Below, in pieces: positions 51,318 through 60,373 of a stretch of 64,000 nucleotides of DNA; within the stretch, counting starts at the first letter, position 1; the number at the start of each line of letters is the position of its first letter. The stretch spans positions 558,001 to 622,000 of the forward strand of contig NZ_AP023356.1 of assembly GCF_018324205.1 (NCBI RefSeq), in the 5' to 3' direction. Origin of the DNA: Actinoplanes ianthinogenes (GTDB lineage: Bacteria > Actinomycetota > Actinomycetes > Mycobacteriales > Micromonosporaceae). A program made the translations under genes and the position numbers. The notes beneath the pieces were generated by a model. That model did not search any database and had not been told where the DNA came from. It worked only from the letters and a program-made list of their open reading frames with translations.

Positions 51318-52226
51318 CTAGGCCTCGAACCCGCGGGCGGTGCGGGTCAGAAGGGTGAAGCCGCACGCGGTGAGGAAACCGGCGTAGTCGACCTCCTTCT
51401 CGTCGGCATAGTCCAGCAGCCGGGTCACTCCCCCGAGCTCCAGCCAGCCGGCCGCCTGACCGAGCAGCCACCGGCCCACACCGCGGCGGCGGTGCTCCGG
51501 CTCGACCCACAGGTTGCCGACGTCCGCCCAGCTGCCCACCCGGGACACCCGGGGCCCGTTGTCGAGGTTGGTGTCCACTTCGACATATCCCACCTCGGCG
51601 CCGTCCAGGACCGCGGTGAACCGGGTGCCGTTGATGCCCATCGTCCGGCGAGCGGTCAGTCCCCCCACCGGATCCGCCGGCCGGGCCAGGTCGCCGACCC
51701 GGATGACAAACACGATTTCGGTACGCCCGGAGTGCCGGAACCCGATCCGCCGGTAGAGCGCCTCGATGTGCGGCCACTGCTCCGGCACGCCGTAGACCCC
51801 CGGAGCCGGCAGCGCGCCGTCGGCCAGCCTGCGGGTGACGCCCCACCGCTGGAACCGTGCGTGGCAGGCCACCGCGAGCGCGTCACCGGCCACGGTCGCG
51901 TCCGGCCAGATCGGCTCGTCCAGCGAGCACACCAGCCAGCGGATCTCCCCGGCGTCCCGCAGGTACTCGTCGATGTCGTCGCCGTCCGCGTAGCGCAGCA
52001 GGTGGGCGGCGGCCACCACCCGGCCGCGCTGCTCGGCGACCAGGGTGATCCGGTCTCGCACCCAGCGGTCGACGAGGTAGTCACCCGGCTCGCCCTCCAA
52101 CTGGCTGAGCAGGGCCTGCACGGAGACGGAGACGCCGGGCACGACGGCGGCGATGTGCGCGTTGACCAGGCCGGTGACCTGCTCCCGGTCGGCGCGGGTG
52201 AACGGGCGGATGACGATCTCGGGCAT
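51318..52226 (-). CDS. GNAT-fold acetyltransferase with two tandem domains
   Basis: A predicted 302-residue protein. The first GNAT module runs from IVIRPFTRADREQVTGLVNA to about 170 with AEQRGRVVAAAHLLRYADGD. The second runs from about 190 to 302 with VGNLWVEPEHRRRGVGRWLL, where R/Q-x-x-G-x-G/A is replaced by RRRGVG (acetyl-CoA pyrophosphate loop). Only the C-terminal module shows a clear CoA motif, as in many double-GNAT proteins. The substrate is unknown. ATG 52226 overlaps nothing; the lysozyme start lies 10 bp beyond the stop in the same direction. A TTTCGGTACG word lies in antisense (51716-51725). Confidence 0.87.
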   Translation of the reverse strand: MPEIVIRPFTRADREQVTGLVNAHIAAVVPGVSVSVQALLSQLEGEPGDYLVDRWVRDRITLVAEQRGRVVAAAHLLRYADGDDIDEYLRDAGEIRWLVCSLDEPIWPDATVAGDALAVACHARFQRWGVTRRLADGALPAPGVYGVPEQWPHIEALYRRIGFRHSGRTEIVFVIRVGDLARPADPVGGLTARRTMGINGTRFTAVLDGAEVGYVEVDTNLDNGPRVSRVGSWADVGNLWVEPEHRRRGVGRWLLGQAAGWLELGGVTRLLDYADEKEVDYAGFLTACGFTLLTRTARGFEA

Positions 52227-52323
52227 GGGCGGACCTTCCACGCGGGCGCTGAACGCGCTTGCCACTGGACGACCCGCTACCGAGCGGTACCGCCTCACCG
52301 TACAACCTGGACCGCTCCCGGCG

Positions 52324-52722
52324 TCAGTCCGCTTCCTCGTGGCCCGGCTCGTCCGCCGGTCCCAGGAGTCGCTCCAGCGCCAGCCGCACCGTCTCGTCGC
52401 TGACCGCGTCACCGGTGATGGTCACCGCGGTCGAGCCGTCCGGCTGCTCGGCGCGCGTGACCGTTATCGATCGGCGACGGTCACGGGCCAGCCAGGCTTT
52501 GAAGACGGCGGTCACTCCGGCGATCCCCGCCGGGCCACTGAGCGACAGCGCCAGGTCGGTCTGCCAGCCCTTGGTGTCCGGTGCCGGGACGCGCTTGTCG
52601 CGTACCGAAATCCGCGCGGCGCGAAGGTCGGCCCGCAACTCGCCCTCGGCCAGGAGCAGAGCGGAGTGGTCTCGGGGAAGGGCCGCCAGGCCCGGGACGC
52701 ATCGCAGTTCGACTGGTGACAT
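52324..52722 (-). CDS. EACC1 (effector-associated constant component 1) domain protein
   Basis: A predicted 132-residue protein matching the EACC1 pattern: an N-terminal linker, then TDLALSLSGPAGIAGVTAVF (helical core), then RDRRRSITVTRAEQ (basic strand), ending with VTITGDAVSDETVRLALERL. EACC1 proteins are found beside caspase-, trypsin- or STAND-containing effectors in NTP-dependent conflict systems of multicellular bacteria and are thought to be constant adaptor components. Its start (GAAGGAG upstream) is 60 bp from the divergent caspase gene, the expected partner. A TTTCGGTACG word lies in the coding strand (52601-52610). Confidence 0.78.
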   Translation of the reverse strand: MSPVELRCVPGLAALPRDHSALLLAEGELRADLRAARISVRDKRVPAPDTKGWQTDLALSLSGPAGIAGVTAVFKAWLARDRRRSITVTRAEQPDGSTAVTITGDAVSDETVRLALERLLGPADEPGHEEAD

Positions 52723-52782
52723 CGGACTCCTTCGGCGGACCTGCAGTACATTGGGCCAGGGCGGACCGGGGAGGTGTTCGGG

Positions 52783-55365
52783 GTGTACCGGGCGCTGCTC
52801 GTGTGCAACTCACTCTACGAAGCCGACACCACGACGTTCCCGCCGCTGAACAGTCCCGCCACCGACGGCGCGTCGCTGCGGGACGCGCTGCGCGATCCGG
52901 CCGCCGGGCTGTTCGAGAGCGTCGAGCTGTTGCTCGACCGCAAACGGCAGGACCTGGCCGAGACCGCGAACCGGTTCTTCGCCGGGGCCGACGCCGACGA
53001 CGTGCTGCTGTTCTACTTCAGCGGGCACGGCCTCTCCCGCAACCAGCACTTCTACCTGTGCACCCGGGACACCGACCCGCAGTTCGTCGCGACCGCCCTG
53101 TCCGGGCACGACCTCGCGTACTACGTCGAGGAGTCGGTGGCCCGCTACAAGATCCTGATCCTGGACTGCTGCCACAGCGGGGCGTTCAAGAGTCCGGTCG
53201 CGGGCGCGATCGCCGAGCAGTTCAGCGGCGCGGGCCGGTTCGTCATCACGGCGACCACCGCGAGCGGACTCGCCCGCGACGGCGCCCACCCGAGCCTGAC
53301 CAGCCCGTTCACCCGGGCGCTGGTGCACGGGCTGCGGGACGGCGCGGTCGACGCCGATCAGGACGGCTTCGTCGACCTGGACGATCTCTACGCGCACCTG
53401 CGCGCCGTGCGGCCCGGCGGCGAGCTGCCCCAGCAGAACTTCGACGGCTCCGGGCAGGTACGGATCGCCCGCCGGGGCTGGCCCGCGCCCGCCCCGGCGC
53501 CGGATCCGGAGCCGGCCGCCGCCCTGCCGTTCCTGGACACGCCGACGGCGGCGACCACGATCAGCCCGGAGCGGATCAGCCGGTTCCGGGCGAACCTGCG
53601 ATCCGACATCGCCGCCCGGATGCCCCCGGAGCTCACCGCGACCGAGTTCCTCCAGCGCGCCCATCTGCTCGCGGCCGGGCGGCTGACCCGGGCCGGCGCG
53701 CTGCTGTTCGGTGAGAACCCGACGGCGGTGCTGCCCACCGCCGTCGTGCAGTGCGCCCGCTTTCACGGCACCTCCAAGGGAGTGCCGTTCGACAAGACGG
53801 ATCTGGACGGCTCGGTGGCCGAGCAGATCGTCCAGGCCATCGAGTTCGTGGCAGCGCAGTCGCAGCGCGGCGAGACGCCGACCGGCGACTCGCCGATCGC
53901 CCGCCCGGTCTTCCGCTACCCGATGGTCGCGGTCCGCGAGATCGTCGCCAACGCCGTGGTGCACCGCGACTACGCGAACGAGGTGGCGTGCGTGCACGTA
54001 CGGGTCTTCGACGACCGGGTCGAGGTCAGCAACCCGGGCGGCTGGACCACCGGCGCGATCCCGGAGGGCGAGAGCCACCCGCTCGAGGGCCTCGCCGGCG
54101 ACTCGCACCGCCGCAACTTCCGGCTCGCCCGGACCCTGACCTGGATGCGGCTCGTCGAGGGTGAGGGTTCCGGGATTCCCCGGGCGGTCGGCGAATGCCG
54201 CTCGGTGGAGGCGCCCGCTCCGACCGTCAGCCAGCGCGACGGCATCGTCACGGTGACCATCTACCCGCGCAACGAGACACCCGATCCGGTGGCCCTCGCC
54301 GCGATGAGCGTTGCCGAGGCGGCGGTCGTCCTCGACCGGATGGACGCCGAAGAGGCCGTCGAACGGCTTCTCCCGATGCCCCCGGAGCGGGCGGTCCAGA
54401 TCGTCGCCGCGATGCGGCAGGCCAAGGCCACGGCCGTGCTGGAGCGGATGGACCCCGCCGACAGCGCGCGGCTGGTCCGGGAGCTGGCACAGGATTCCCG
54501 GAGTCTGCTGCTGCGGCAGCTCTCCGGCGTGACCCGCCGGGCCGTCGAGGAGTCGCTGCGGCGCAGCGCCACCTCGCCGGGCGGCGGCCACCTGATCATC
54601 CAGTTCGAGCACTACTTCGGCGGCGACGACAGCTACATCGTCAGCCAGTGGCACGCCTGGGACGGCCCCACCTGGCAACCGGTCCGCGGCGAGGACCGCC
54701 AGGTGGAACGCGATGACCTGGAACGGGTCGTGGAGAGCGTCGTCACCGAGACGGAACGGCGCTGGGCCCATCTCAGCGGTCCGATCACCGTCGAGTTCGT
54801 CCTGCCGTCCGACCTGCTCGACGCGCCGGTCGAACGGTGGGCCCGCCAGGCGGGCGGGGACTATCCGGTCGTGGTGCGCAGCCTCGAACGGATGCGGAGT
54901 GTCCACTGGCACCGGGTGTGGCGCAGCCGCTGGCGGGTGCTGTCCGAGACACCGGACCGGGTGCTGACCCATTTCGCCGGCCGGGACGAGTCGCTCCAGC
55001 ACCTCGAGCTGACCCTGAAGCTGGACTCCGCGATCGGCGTCCTGGTGCTCGAGGGCACCGACAACGCCGACCGGATCGTGGCCGGGCTGCGGTCCGGCAT
55101 CCCCGCGATCCTCTGGCACCGCCGCGGGATGAGCGCGGACACCCGCGCCGCCGTGGCCCGCCTGCTGGCGCCCGGCAGCGTGAACCGCCTGCCCGCGCTC
55201 GTCTGCGACCTGCAGCTGAGTGCCGCCCTGTCGGAGCCGGACCGGCTCGACGACGGGCTGGTGCTGCTGTGGGACGATCCGGACCGCATGCCGTGGAATT
55301 TCCATCGCCCGGATCCGTCGGATCCGGTCCCGCCACCACCGGGCGATGCCCCCGTCAGCGGGTGA
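52783..55365 (+). CDS. Caspase - HATPase_c_4-like - helical repeat - VMAP-C multidomain protein
   Basis: A predicted 860-residue protein. (1) Caspase-like peptidase at 1-232: FYFSGHG gives His82 and LILDCCHSG gives Cys130, so both catalytic residues are intact. (2) An AlbA/HATPase_c_4-like module at about 260-500: VREIVANAVVHRDYANE (N box), VEVSNPGG (G1), EGEGSGIPRAV. (3) Helical repeats resembling MgtE N-terminal modules at about 507-575 (AAVVLDRMDAEEAVERL; AVLERMDPADSARLVREL). (4) A VMAP-C-like C-terminal domain at 600-850 (LIIQFEHYFGGDDSY, ITVEFVLPSDLLDAPVERW, VRSLERMRSVHW). Start GTG 52783 follows GGGGAGG by 8 bp; GTG 52774 is an alternative. Conflict-system effector inferred. Confidence 0.88.
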   Translation: MYRALLVCNSLYEADTTTFPPLNSPATDGASLRDALRDPAAGLFESVELLLDRKRQDLAETANRFFAGADADDVLLFYFSGHGLSRNQHFYLCTRDTDPQFVATALSGHDLAYYVEESVARYKILILDCCHSGAFKSPVAGAIAEQFSGAGRFVITATTASGLARDGAHPSLTSPFTRALVHGLRDGAVDADQDGFVDLDDLYAHLRAVRPGGELPQQNFDGSGQVRIARRGWPAPAPAPDPEPAAALPFLDTPTAATTISPERISRFRANLRSDIAARMPPELTATEFLQRAHLLAAGRLTRAGALLFGENPTAVLPTAVVQCARFHGTSKGVPFDKTDLDGSVAEQIVQAIEFVAAQSQRGETPTGDSPIARPVFRYPMVAVREIVANAVVHRDYANEVACVHVRVFDDRVEVSNPGGWTTGAIPEGESHPLEGLAGDSHRRNFRLARTLTWMRLVEGEGSGIPRAVGECRSVEAPAPTVSQRDGIVTVTIYPRNETPDPVALAAMSVAEAAVVLDRMDAEEAVERLLPMPPERAVQIVAAMRQAKATAVLERMDPADSARLVRELAQDSRSLLLRQLSGVTRRAVEESLRRSATSPGGGHLIIQFEHYFGGDDSYIVSQWHAWDGPTWQPVRGEDRQVERDDLERVVESVVTETERRWAHLSGPITVEFVLPSDLLDAPVERWARQAGGDYPVVVRSLERMRSVHWHRVWRSRWRVLSETPDRVLTHFAGRDESLQHLELTLKLDSAIGVLVLEGTDNADRIVAGLRSGIPAILWHRRGMSADTRAAVARLLAPGSVNRLPALVCDLQLSAALSEPDRLDDGLVLLWDDPDRMPWNFHRPDPSDPVPPPPGDAPVSG

Positions 55366-56029
55366 CGCCCAGCACCGCGACCTCGGTGATCCCGGCGTCC
55401 TGGGCGGCGCCGAGCCCGGCGATCCGATAGCTGGCCAGTACCGGCAGCCACCAGTCCGGGAGATGGCCGCGGCCCGGGTCGCCGACCAGGACCCGCGCGC
55501 CGCGGGCGGTCACCCGCAGCAGGAAGGCCAGCATCCGGGCGGCCAGGTCACGGTCGTAGAGCCCGTCGCCGACCAGCACCACCTCGGCGTCACCGCCGTC
55601 GCCGTCGAGCAGGTCGCCCTCGACCAGGCGCAGGGTCACGGTGTTGGCGTCCGCGTTCATGGCGGCGGCCGCCAGTGCGTACGGGTCGATGTCGTTCGCG
55701 GTCACCTCGGCGGCGCCGGATCTCGCCGCGGCGATCGCTGCCACCCCGCCGCCGCAGGCCACGTCGAGCACGCGACGGCCGGCCACCAGGCCGGGGTGGT
55801 CCAGCACGTACCGTGCGAGGGCCTGGCCGCCGGCCCAGGCGTTGGTCCAGAACGGGGTGTGGCCCGGCCCGACCTGCGACTCCAGCCGGGCTTGCAGGAC
55901 GATGGCGTCGTCGGCCAGGTGCAGGCGCAGCTCGGGCAGGAACGGTGGTCGCACCAGCCGCAGCCCGTCGTAGCCCTCGGGGTGTGAGGCGACGAATGGT
56001 GTCAGCACGCTTTCGTGCAGGGTCGGCAC
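55355..56029 (-). CDS. Class I SAM methyltransferase (ETFB-KMT/METTL-type)
   Basis: A predicted 224-residue methyltransferase. The N-terminal region LHLADDAIVLQARLESQ and PFWTNAWAGGQALARYVLDH precedes motif I, RVLDVACGGGVAAIAAARSG, then NDIDPYALAAAAMNA and DAEVVLVGDGLYD. The W-x-A-W/x-G-Q-A-L-A-R pattern is characteristic of protein-lysine methyltransferases related to ETFB-KMT and to nicotinamide N-methyltransferase-like proteins. The methylated substrate is unknown. GTG 56029 was chosen by the conserved N-terminus. It converges on the caspase gene with an 11-bp overlap. Confidence 0.87.
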   Translation of the reverse strand: MPTLHESVLTPFVASHPEGYDGLRLVRPPFLPELRLHLADDAIVLQARLESQVGPGHTPFWTNAWAGGQALARYVLDHPGLVAGRRVLDVACGGGVAAIAAARSGAAEVTANDIDPYALAAAAMNADANTVTLRLVEGDLLDGDGGDAEVVLVGDGLYDRDLAARMLAFLLRVTARGARVLVGDPGRGHLPDWWLPVLASYRIAGLGAAQDAGITEVAVLGVTR

Positions 56030-56150
56030 GGCAGGCTCCGATCGGCAGGGCCGCCGTCCGAGCACGGCAGATGCGCACCACCCTACACGGATAAAATACT
56101 CGAAACCGGCGAACACTCCCGTGGATCCGGCCGGCGGCCGGATCCACAAC

Positions 56151-57317
56151 TCAGGCGGCCACGGACGGGTTGTATTGCAGGGTCCAGCGATACGCCTGGA
56201 CCAGGCGGGTGTCGAACCCGGACGCCGACCCCCACAGGAAGATCCGGAACCGGCGGTAGAGCTCCTCGCCCCAGCGCGCCACGATCTCCTCCCGCCGGGC
56301 GTCCAGGCGCTGCGCCCAGGCCCGGCAGGTGAGGTAGTAGTTGTGCCGGTCGTCCTCGACGTTGAGCAGGTCGAACGGGGAGCGCGCGACCTGCCGCAGG
56401 TACTGGTGCAGCAGCAGCGGGGCGGAGCGGCCCGGGTAGACGTATTGCTTGAAGAACGTCGACGCGGTGTGCTTGCGCCGCATGGCGAGCGCGTCCAGAT
56501 AGACCCGGCCACCGGGCTTGAGCAGCCGGGCATAGGTTTGCAGCGTCGCCCGGTAATCGGGCAGGTGCTCGGTGACGCCCATGTTGACGATCGCGTCGAA
56601 CGGCTCCGGCGACTCGTACTTCAGGATGTGCTGCCGGACCACGGTGACCGGCAGCCGCTCCCGCGTGAACAGGTCGTTGAGGAACTTCTCCGATTCCACC
56701 GCCAGGGTGACCGTGGTGACGTCGATGCCGCGCCGGGCGGCGTGCTCGGAGAACGCTCCCCAGCCGCCGCCGACCTCGAGGACCCGGTCACCCGGTTTCA
56801 CCCCGATGTCGCCCAGGGCGATGTCGAGCTTGCGGGTGATCGCGTCCTCCAGGACGTCGTCGTCGCCCGCGAAGACGCCCTGGGTGTAACAGCGGTGCCG
56901 GGTGTCGAGGAAGGTCAGGAAGAAGTCCGAGTCCTCGTCGTAGTGGTGCGAGATGGTGCGCCGGTCGTGGTCGGTGCGGCCGTGCCACAGCGACGGCGCC
57001 CAGCGGCCCAGGAACGCGACCGGATGGATGTCGGAGAAGAACCTGCGCATGTTCAGCAGCGCGCCGAGGTCGCCCTCGCAGTCGAGGTGCCCCCGCAGGT
57101 ATCCCACCGCGACCCGCAACTGGTCGAGTGACGCGAGGGCGTCGTGTCCCGCGTCGTCGCAGACCACGATGCGGAACCGGGCGGGTGTGGAGCCGGTGAC
57201 GCCGAAGGGGAGGATGGCGCCGTCCCGGGTCTGGATCTCGAAGGGAATCGGTGAGCGGTCACGGAAGAATTCGTCGTAACGCCGGCTGAAGACGTCGGCC
57301 AGATTTCGCCGCCTCAT
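56151..57317 (-). CDS. Cyclopropane-fatty-acid-synthase-like methyltransferase
   Basis: A predicted 388-residue protein of the CFA synthase/mycolic-acid-modifying family, which adds a methylene or methyl group from SAM to an unsaturated acyl chain in phospholipid. Motif I is VLEVGGGWGAFSEHAARRG. The characteristic middle segment HHYDEDSDFFLTFLDTRHR and CYTQGVF corresponds to the YDxSNDFY…MYSCA region of CFA synthases. FDAIVNMGVTEHLP precedes the active site. The C-terminus has YYLTCRAWAQRLD and RRFRIFLWGSASGF. It lies upstream of the ETFB-KMT-like gene on the same strand, separated by 121 bp. Confidence 0.88.
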   Translation of the reverse strand: MRRRNLADVFSRRYDEFFRDRSPIPFEIQTRDGAILPFGVTGSTPARFRIVVCDDAGHDALASLDQLRVAVGYLRGHLDCEGDLGALLNMRRFFSDIHPVAFLGRWAPSLWHGRTDHDRRTISHHYDEDSDFFLTFLDTRHRCYTQGVFAGDDDVLEDAITRKLDIALGDIGVKPGDRVLEVGGGWGAFSEHAARRGIDVTTVTLAVESEKFLNDLFTRERLPVTVVRQHILKYESPEPFDAIVNMGVTEHLPDYRATLQTYARLLKPGGRVYLDALAMRRKHTASTFFKQYVYPGRSAPLLLHQYLRQVARSPFDLLNVEDDRHNYYLTCRAWAQRLDARREEIVARWGEELYRRFRIFLWGSASGFDTRLVQAYRWTLQYNPSVAA

Positions 57318-57365
57318 GCCGTGATCCTCTCACCGATATCCACGTCTATCCAGGTCTGGCGATCC

Positions 57366-58604
57366 TCAGCGGACGGCGGCGGCCGGGGCGGTCTGCTCGC
57401 GGATGGCCCACGGCGATCCGTACGCGGTGAGCAGGTCCAGGAACGGCCGCGGCGGGAACGCCTCCGGCCCGAGCACGCCGGCGCCCGTCCAGACGCCGGT
57501 GGCGACCAGCTCCAGCGCGACCACCGGGTTGATCGCGGTCTGCCAGACGACGGCCTGCGAGCCGTACTCGGCCATCGACCACTCGTTGTCGACCACGTGG
57601 TACAGGTACACCTCGCGGGGCGCGCCGTCCCTGGTGCCCCGGACCCAGGTGCCGGCGCAGGTCTTGCCGCGCATCCGCTCGCCCAGCGTGGCCGGGTCGG
57701 GCAGGCTGGCCGCCACCACGTCGCGCGGTGACACGGTGACCGGGCCGTGCGGTCCGGGAACGATCACCCCGTCGGTTCTGTCCAGGCCGATCTGGTGCAG
57801 GGTGCGCAGGGTACGGATGAAGTCCTCGCCCAGCCCGTACTTGAAGGTGACCCGCCTCGCGCCGACCCAGCGCGGAATGAGCAGCACCTCCTCGTGCTCC
57901 ACGTTGACGCACTGCACCGGCCCGATCCCGGCCGGGAAGTCGAACACCTCGGGCTCGCTGAACGGCGGCGTGGTGAACCAGCCGCGGTCCTTCTCCCACA
58001 CCACCGGCGGGTTCAGGCACTCCTCGATGGTCGTCCAGATGTTGAAGCTGGGAGCGAACTCGTAACCGTCGACGGTCAGGTTGGCGCCGTCGCGGACGCC
58101 GATCTCGTCGATCTCGTCGAACAGCTCGTCGGCGGCGTACCGGGCGAACACGTCCGAGAGCCCCGGCTCGACGCCCATCCCGACCAGCGCCAGCGCGCCC
58201 CGGGCCGCCCACGCGTCGTGCTGGGCGAACTGGGCGTCGCCGAGCTTGACACCGGTCCGTTCGTACGGCGCCTCGGGGTGCGGCTGGGACAGCGACATCG
58301 CCATGTCCAGATAGGTCGCGCCGGCCTCGCCGGCCGCCTCGAACAGCGACACCACGAAGCGCGGGTCGGTGGCGTTGAGCAGCACGTCACAGCCGGTCCG
58401 GCGGAGCAGCGCGACCACGGCGGCCGGGTCCGAGGCGTCCACCCGCGCGGCCCGGAACCGGGGGTCGCCGACCGAGGTCACCGCGGCCCGCGCCCGGTCC
58501 AGGTCGTAATCGGCGACCACCATCTCGTCGAAGAACGGCCGCCGCGCCGCGATCCGGGTGATCGCCGTGCCGACGCCGCCCGCTCCTACCAGCAGGACAC
58601 GCAT
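57366..58604 (-). CDS. Saccharopine-dehydrogenase-family NAD(P) oxidoreductase
   Basis: A predicted 412-residue protein with a Rossmann N-terminus (LLVGAGGVGTAITRIAARR) and the saccharopine dehydrogenase/carboxynorspermidine dehydrogenase-like central domain (LLNATDPRFVVSLFEAAGEA, LVGMGVEPGLSDVFARYAAD, TIEECLNPPVVWEKDRGW, EVLLIPRW). Family members reduce or oxidise amino-acid-derived imines, as in lysine or polyamine metabolism; the actual substrate is not determinable. It is divergent from the TetR gene, 113 bp away, and is the probable target of that regulator. Confidence 0.88.
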   Translation of the reverse strand: MRVLLVGAGGVGTAITRIAARRPFFDEMVVADYDLDRARAAVTSVGDPRFRAARVDASDPAAVVALLRRTGCDVLLNATDPRFVVSLFEAAGEAGATYLDMAMSLSQPHPEAPYERTGVKLGDAQFAQHDAWAARGALALVGMGVEPGLSDVFARYAADELFDEIDEIGVRDGANLTVDGYEFAPSFNIWTTIEECLNPPVVWEKDRGWFTTPPFSEPEVFDFPAGIGPVQCVNVEHEEVLLIPRWVGARRVTFKYGLGEDFIRTLRTLHQIGLDRTDGVIVPGPHGPVTVSPRDVVAASLPDPATLGERMRGKTCAGTWVRGTRDGAPREVYLYHVVDNEWSMAEYGSQAVVWQTAINPVVALELVATGVWTGAGVLGPEAFPPRPFLDLLTAYGSPWAIREQTAPAAAVR

Positions 58605-58717
58605 GACCTGCTCCTTTCCTTGCCTTTCCCGTCATGGAGTGGGGCCCCGCCACAGATCAAACTGTCCGCGGTGACGTAAGGTCAACTGTGTTGGCATAAG
58701 AAAGGCAGGGATCCGCG
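58605..58717. promoter_or_regulatory. Divergent promoter region between TetR and saccharopine-dehydrogenase-like genes
   Basis: A 113-bp region holding two similar AAACTGT and CAACTGT half-sites (58659-58695) in a less GC-rich stretch. They probably include the TetR operator. The exact dyad is not clear by eye. Confidence 0.4.
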
Positions 58718-59479
58718 ATGCCGAAGGCCGTGGTCAGCGAGGGCGACCGGCGACGCCGCCGGCCCACCCGCTCCGGCACCGTGCTGTCCGAGCGGCTCAT
58801 CGTCGACACGGCGTTGCGCCTGCTCAGGGAGCACGGCAGCGCCGGTCTGAGTGCTCGCCGGCTGGGCCTGGCGCTGGACTGCGACCCGAGCGCGCTGTAC
58901 CGGTACTTCCGGGGCATGGACGACCTCACCCTGGCGATCGGCGACACCCTGATCGGGCAGGCGCTGCACGGCTGGTCACCCACCGGGGTGTGGCGGGACG
59001 ACCTGCGCACGCTCGGGTTGCGGTTCCACAGCGCCTACGTGGCCCACCCGCAGGCGGCGGTGCTGACCACGAGCCGGGTCACCGGCCGGGCCAACGAGCT
59101 GGCCGCCGACGAGGCGGTGCTCGGCGTGCTGCGGACGGCCGGGCTGCCGGTGCCCGAGGCGGTCCGGATCTACCACGCGTTCATCGACCAGACCCTGGCG
59201 TTCGCGGCGCTCGACGCCGCCTCGCTGGCGCTGCCGCGGGCCGCGCTGCGGGCCGAGGACGAGGTGTGGCGCTCGACGTACGGGCGGCTGCCGGCCACCA
59301 CCCACCCGCACGTCGCCGAGGCCGCTCCGCTGCTCGCCGCCGAGATGGTCGAGAGTGCCTACCCGGCCGCGCTCGACCTGCTGCTGGACGCGGTCGCGGC
59401 GCGGCTGGCGGCCGGCGTCACGGAGCGGACCGCGCGGGCCGGCAGCGGTGCAGCTCGGGGGCGGGCTCGCCGGTCCTGA
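58718..59479 (+). CDS. TetR-family transcriptional regulator
   Basis: A predicted 253-residue regulator. A basic N-terminal arm (EGDRRRRRPTRSG) is followed by the TetR HTH: IVDTALRLLREHGSAGLSAR, then LGLALDCDPSALYRYFRG (recognition helix region). The larger helical effector domain includes LGLRFHSAYVAHPQAAVLTT and the end TERTARAGSGAARG. It is divergent from the saccharopine-dehydrogenase-like gene and overlaps by 62 bp the 3' end of the convergent FAD oxidoreductase gene. It probably represses one or both. Confidence 0.92.
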   Translation: MPKAVVSEGDRRRRRPTRSGTVLSERLIVDTALRLLREHGSAGLSARRLGLALDCDPSALYRYFRGMDDLTLAIGDTLIGQALHGWSPTGVWRDDLRTLGLRFHSAYVAHPQAAVLTTSRVTGRANELAADEAVLGVLRTAGLPVPEAVRIYHAFIDQTLAFAALDAASLALPRAALRAEDEVWRSTYGRLPATTHPHVAEAAPLLAAEMVESAYPAALDLLLDAVAARLAAGVTERTARAGSGAARGRARRS

Positions 59480-60362
59480 GCTCGGTCGCCAGCAGCCGGC
59501 CCACGGTCGGGGCGAAGGTGATCCCGGCGTGCAGGACCGCGACGTACCGGCCGGGCCCGACCGCGCCGACCAGCGGTCCGCTGGCGGGCGCGGCCCGCAG
59601 CACCGTCCCGCAGGAGAGCGGCCGCAGGGTGCCGTCCACCCGGAAGATCTCCCGGAACCGGTCCAGGCAGGCGGCCGGATCGCCGCGGGTGATCAGCAGA
59701 TAGCGCCCGGGACGCGCCTCCCGCACCACCAGGCCGGGCGCCGCGACGATGTGCCGGACCAGCCCGGGCGGACCGGCGAACCGCATCCCGAAGGCCGCCG
59801 AGGTCCCGATCGGAAGGTCCACTCCGGCCACCTCCGGAGTGGACACGCCGGCTGCGAAGATCACCGTGGCGCCCGCCGGGACATCCTGCTCCCGGTACGG
59901 GGTGTGCGGCCGGTACCGCGCGCCGAGCCGCTGCGCCGCCCGGAGAATCGCCGGAACGGCGGTGAGCGGGTCCAGGCCCGCGTCGGTGGGGATGTGCAGC
60001 GCCGCCTCGGGCACCTCGCGCAGGTGCGGCTCCATCGCCGCGACCGTGTCCCGGTCCACCAGGCGCATGCCCGGTGCGATCACCGCCGGTGGCGGCCAGT
60101 CCAGGGAGCCGGTCCACCGGTACGCCGCGCCCGGCACCTCGGCGGCGAGCCGGCGGTGATCGTCCAGGACCAGGTGCAGCAGGTCCTCCGAGCCGCGCGG
60201 CCAGGTCCCGCCGGAGACCGCGCCGAACCAGGCGAGCGAGCGCGCGGTGGCCGGCGGAACCCCGGCCGAGCTGTCCAGGATCTCCACCGGCAGGCCGGCC
60301 CGGGCCAGCTCGTAGGCGACGCAGACGCCGACGAAACCGGCGCCGACCACGACGAAAGACAC
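59418..60362 (-). CDS. FAD-dependent (D-amino-acid-oxidase-like) oxidoreductase
   Basis: A predicted 314-residue DAO-fold flavoprotein. The FAD motif is VVVGAGFVGVCVAYELARAG (residues 4-23). ARSLAWFGAVSG follows in the substrate domain. The C-terminal half has GLDPLTAVPAILRAAQRLGA, DVPAGATVIFAAGVSTPEVA and the terminal FAD contact GPGRYVAVLHAGITFAPTVG. It is about 50-60 residues shorter than typical glycine/sarcosine oxidases. GTG 60362 lies 11 bp after the stop of the MIPS-like gene, indicating an operon. Amine or amino-acid oxidation is inferred. The stop overlaps the convergent TetR gene. Confidence 0.85.
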   Translation of the reverse strand: MSFVVVGAGFVGVCVAYELARAGLPVEILDSSAGVPPATARSLAWFGAVSGGTWPRGSEDLLHLVLDDHRRLAAEVPGAAYRWTGSLDWPPPAVIAPGMRLVDRDTVAAMEPHLREVPEAALHIPTDAGLDPLTAVPAILRAAQRLGARYRPHTPYREQDVPAGATVIFAAGVSTPEVAGVDLPIGTSAAFGMRFAGPPGLVRHIVAAPGLVVREARPGRYLLITRGDPAACLDRFREIFRVDGTLRPLSCGTVLRAAPASGPLVGAVGPGRYVAVLHAGITFAPTVGRLLATELRTGEPAPELHRCRPARSAP

Positions 60363-60373
60363 CCCGGCTCCGT

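Noticed and set aside
52810..55305. An 831-residue minus-strand frame opposite the caspase gene
   Set aside because: The plus frame carries intact caspase, ATPase and VMAP-C motifs; the minus frame is Gln/Arg/His-rich shadow sequence.
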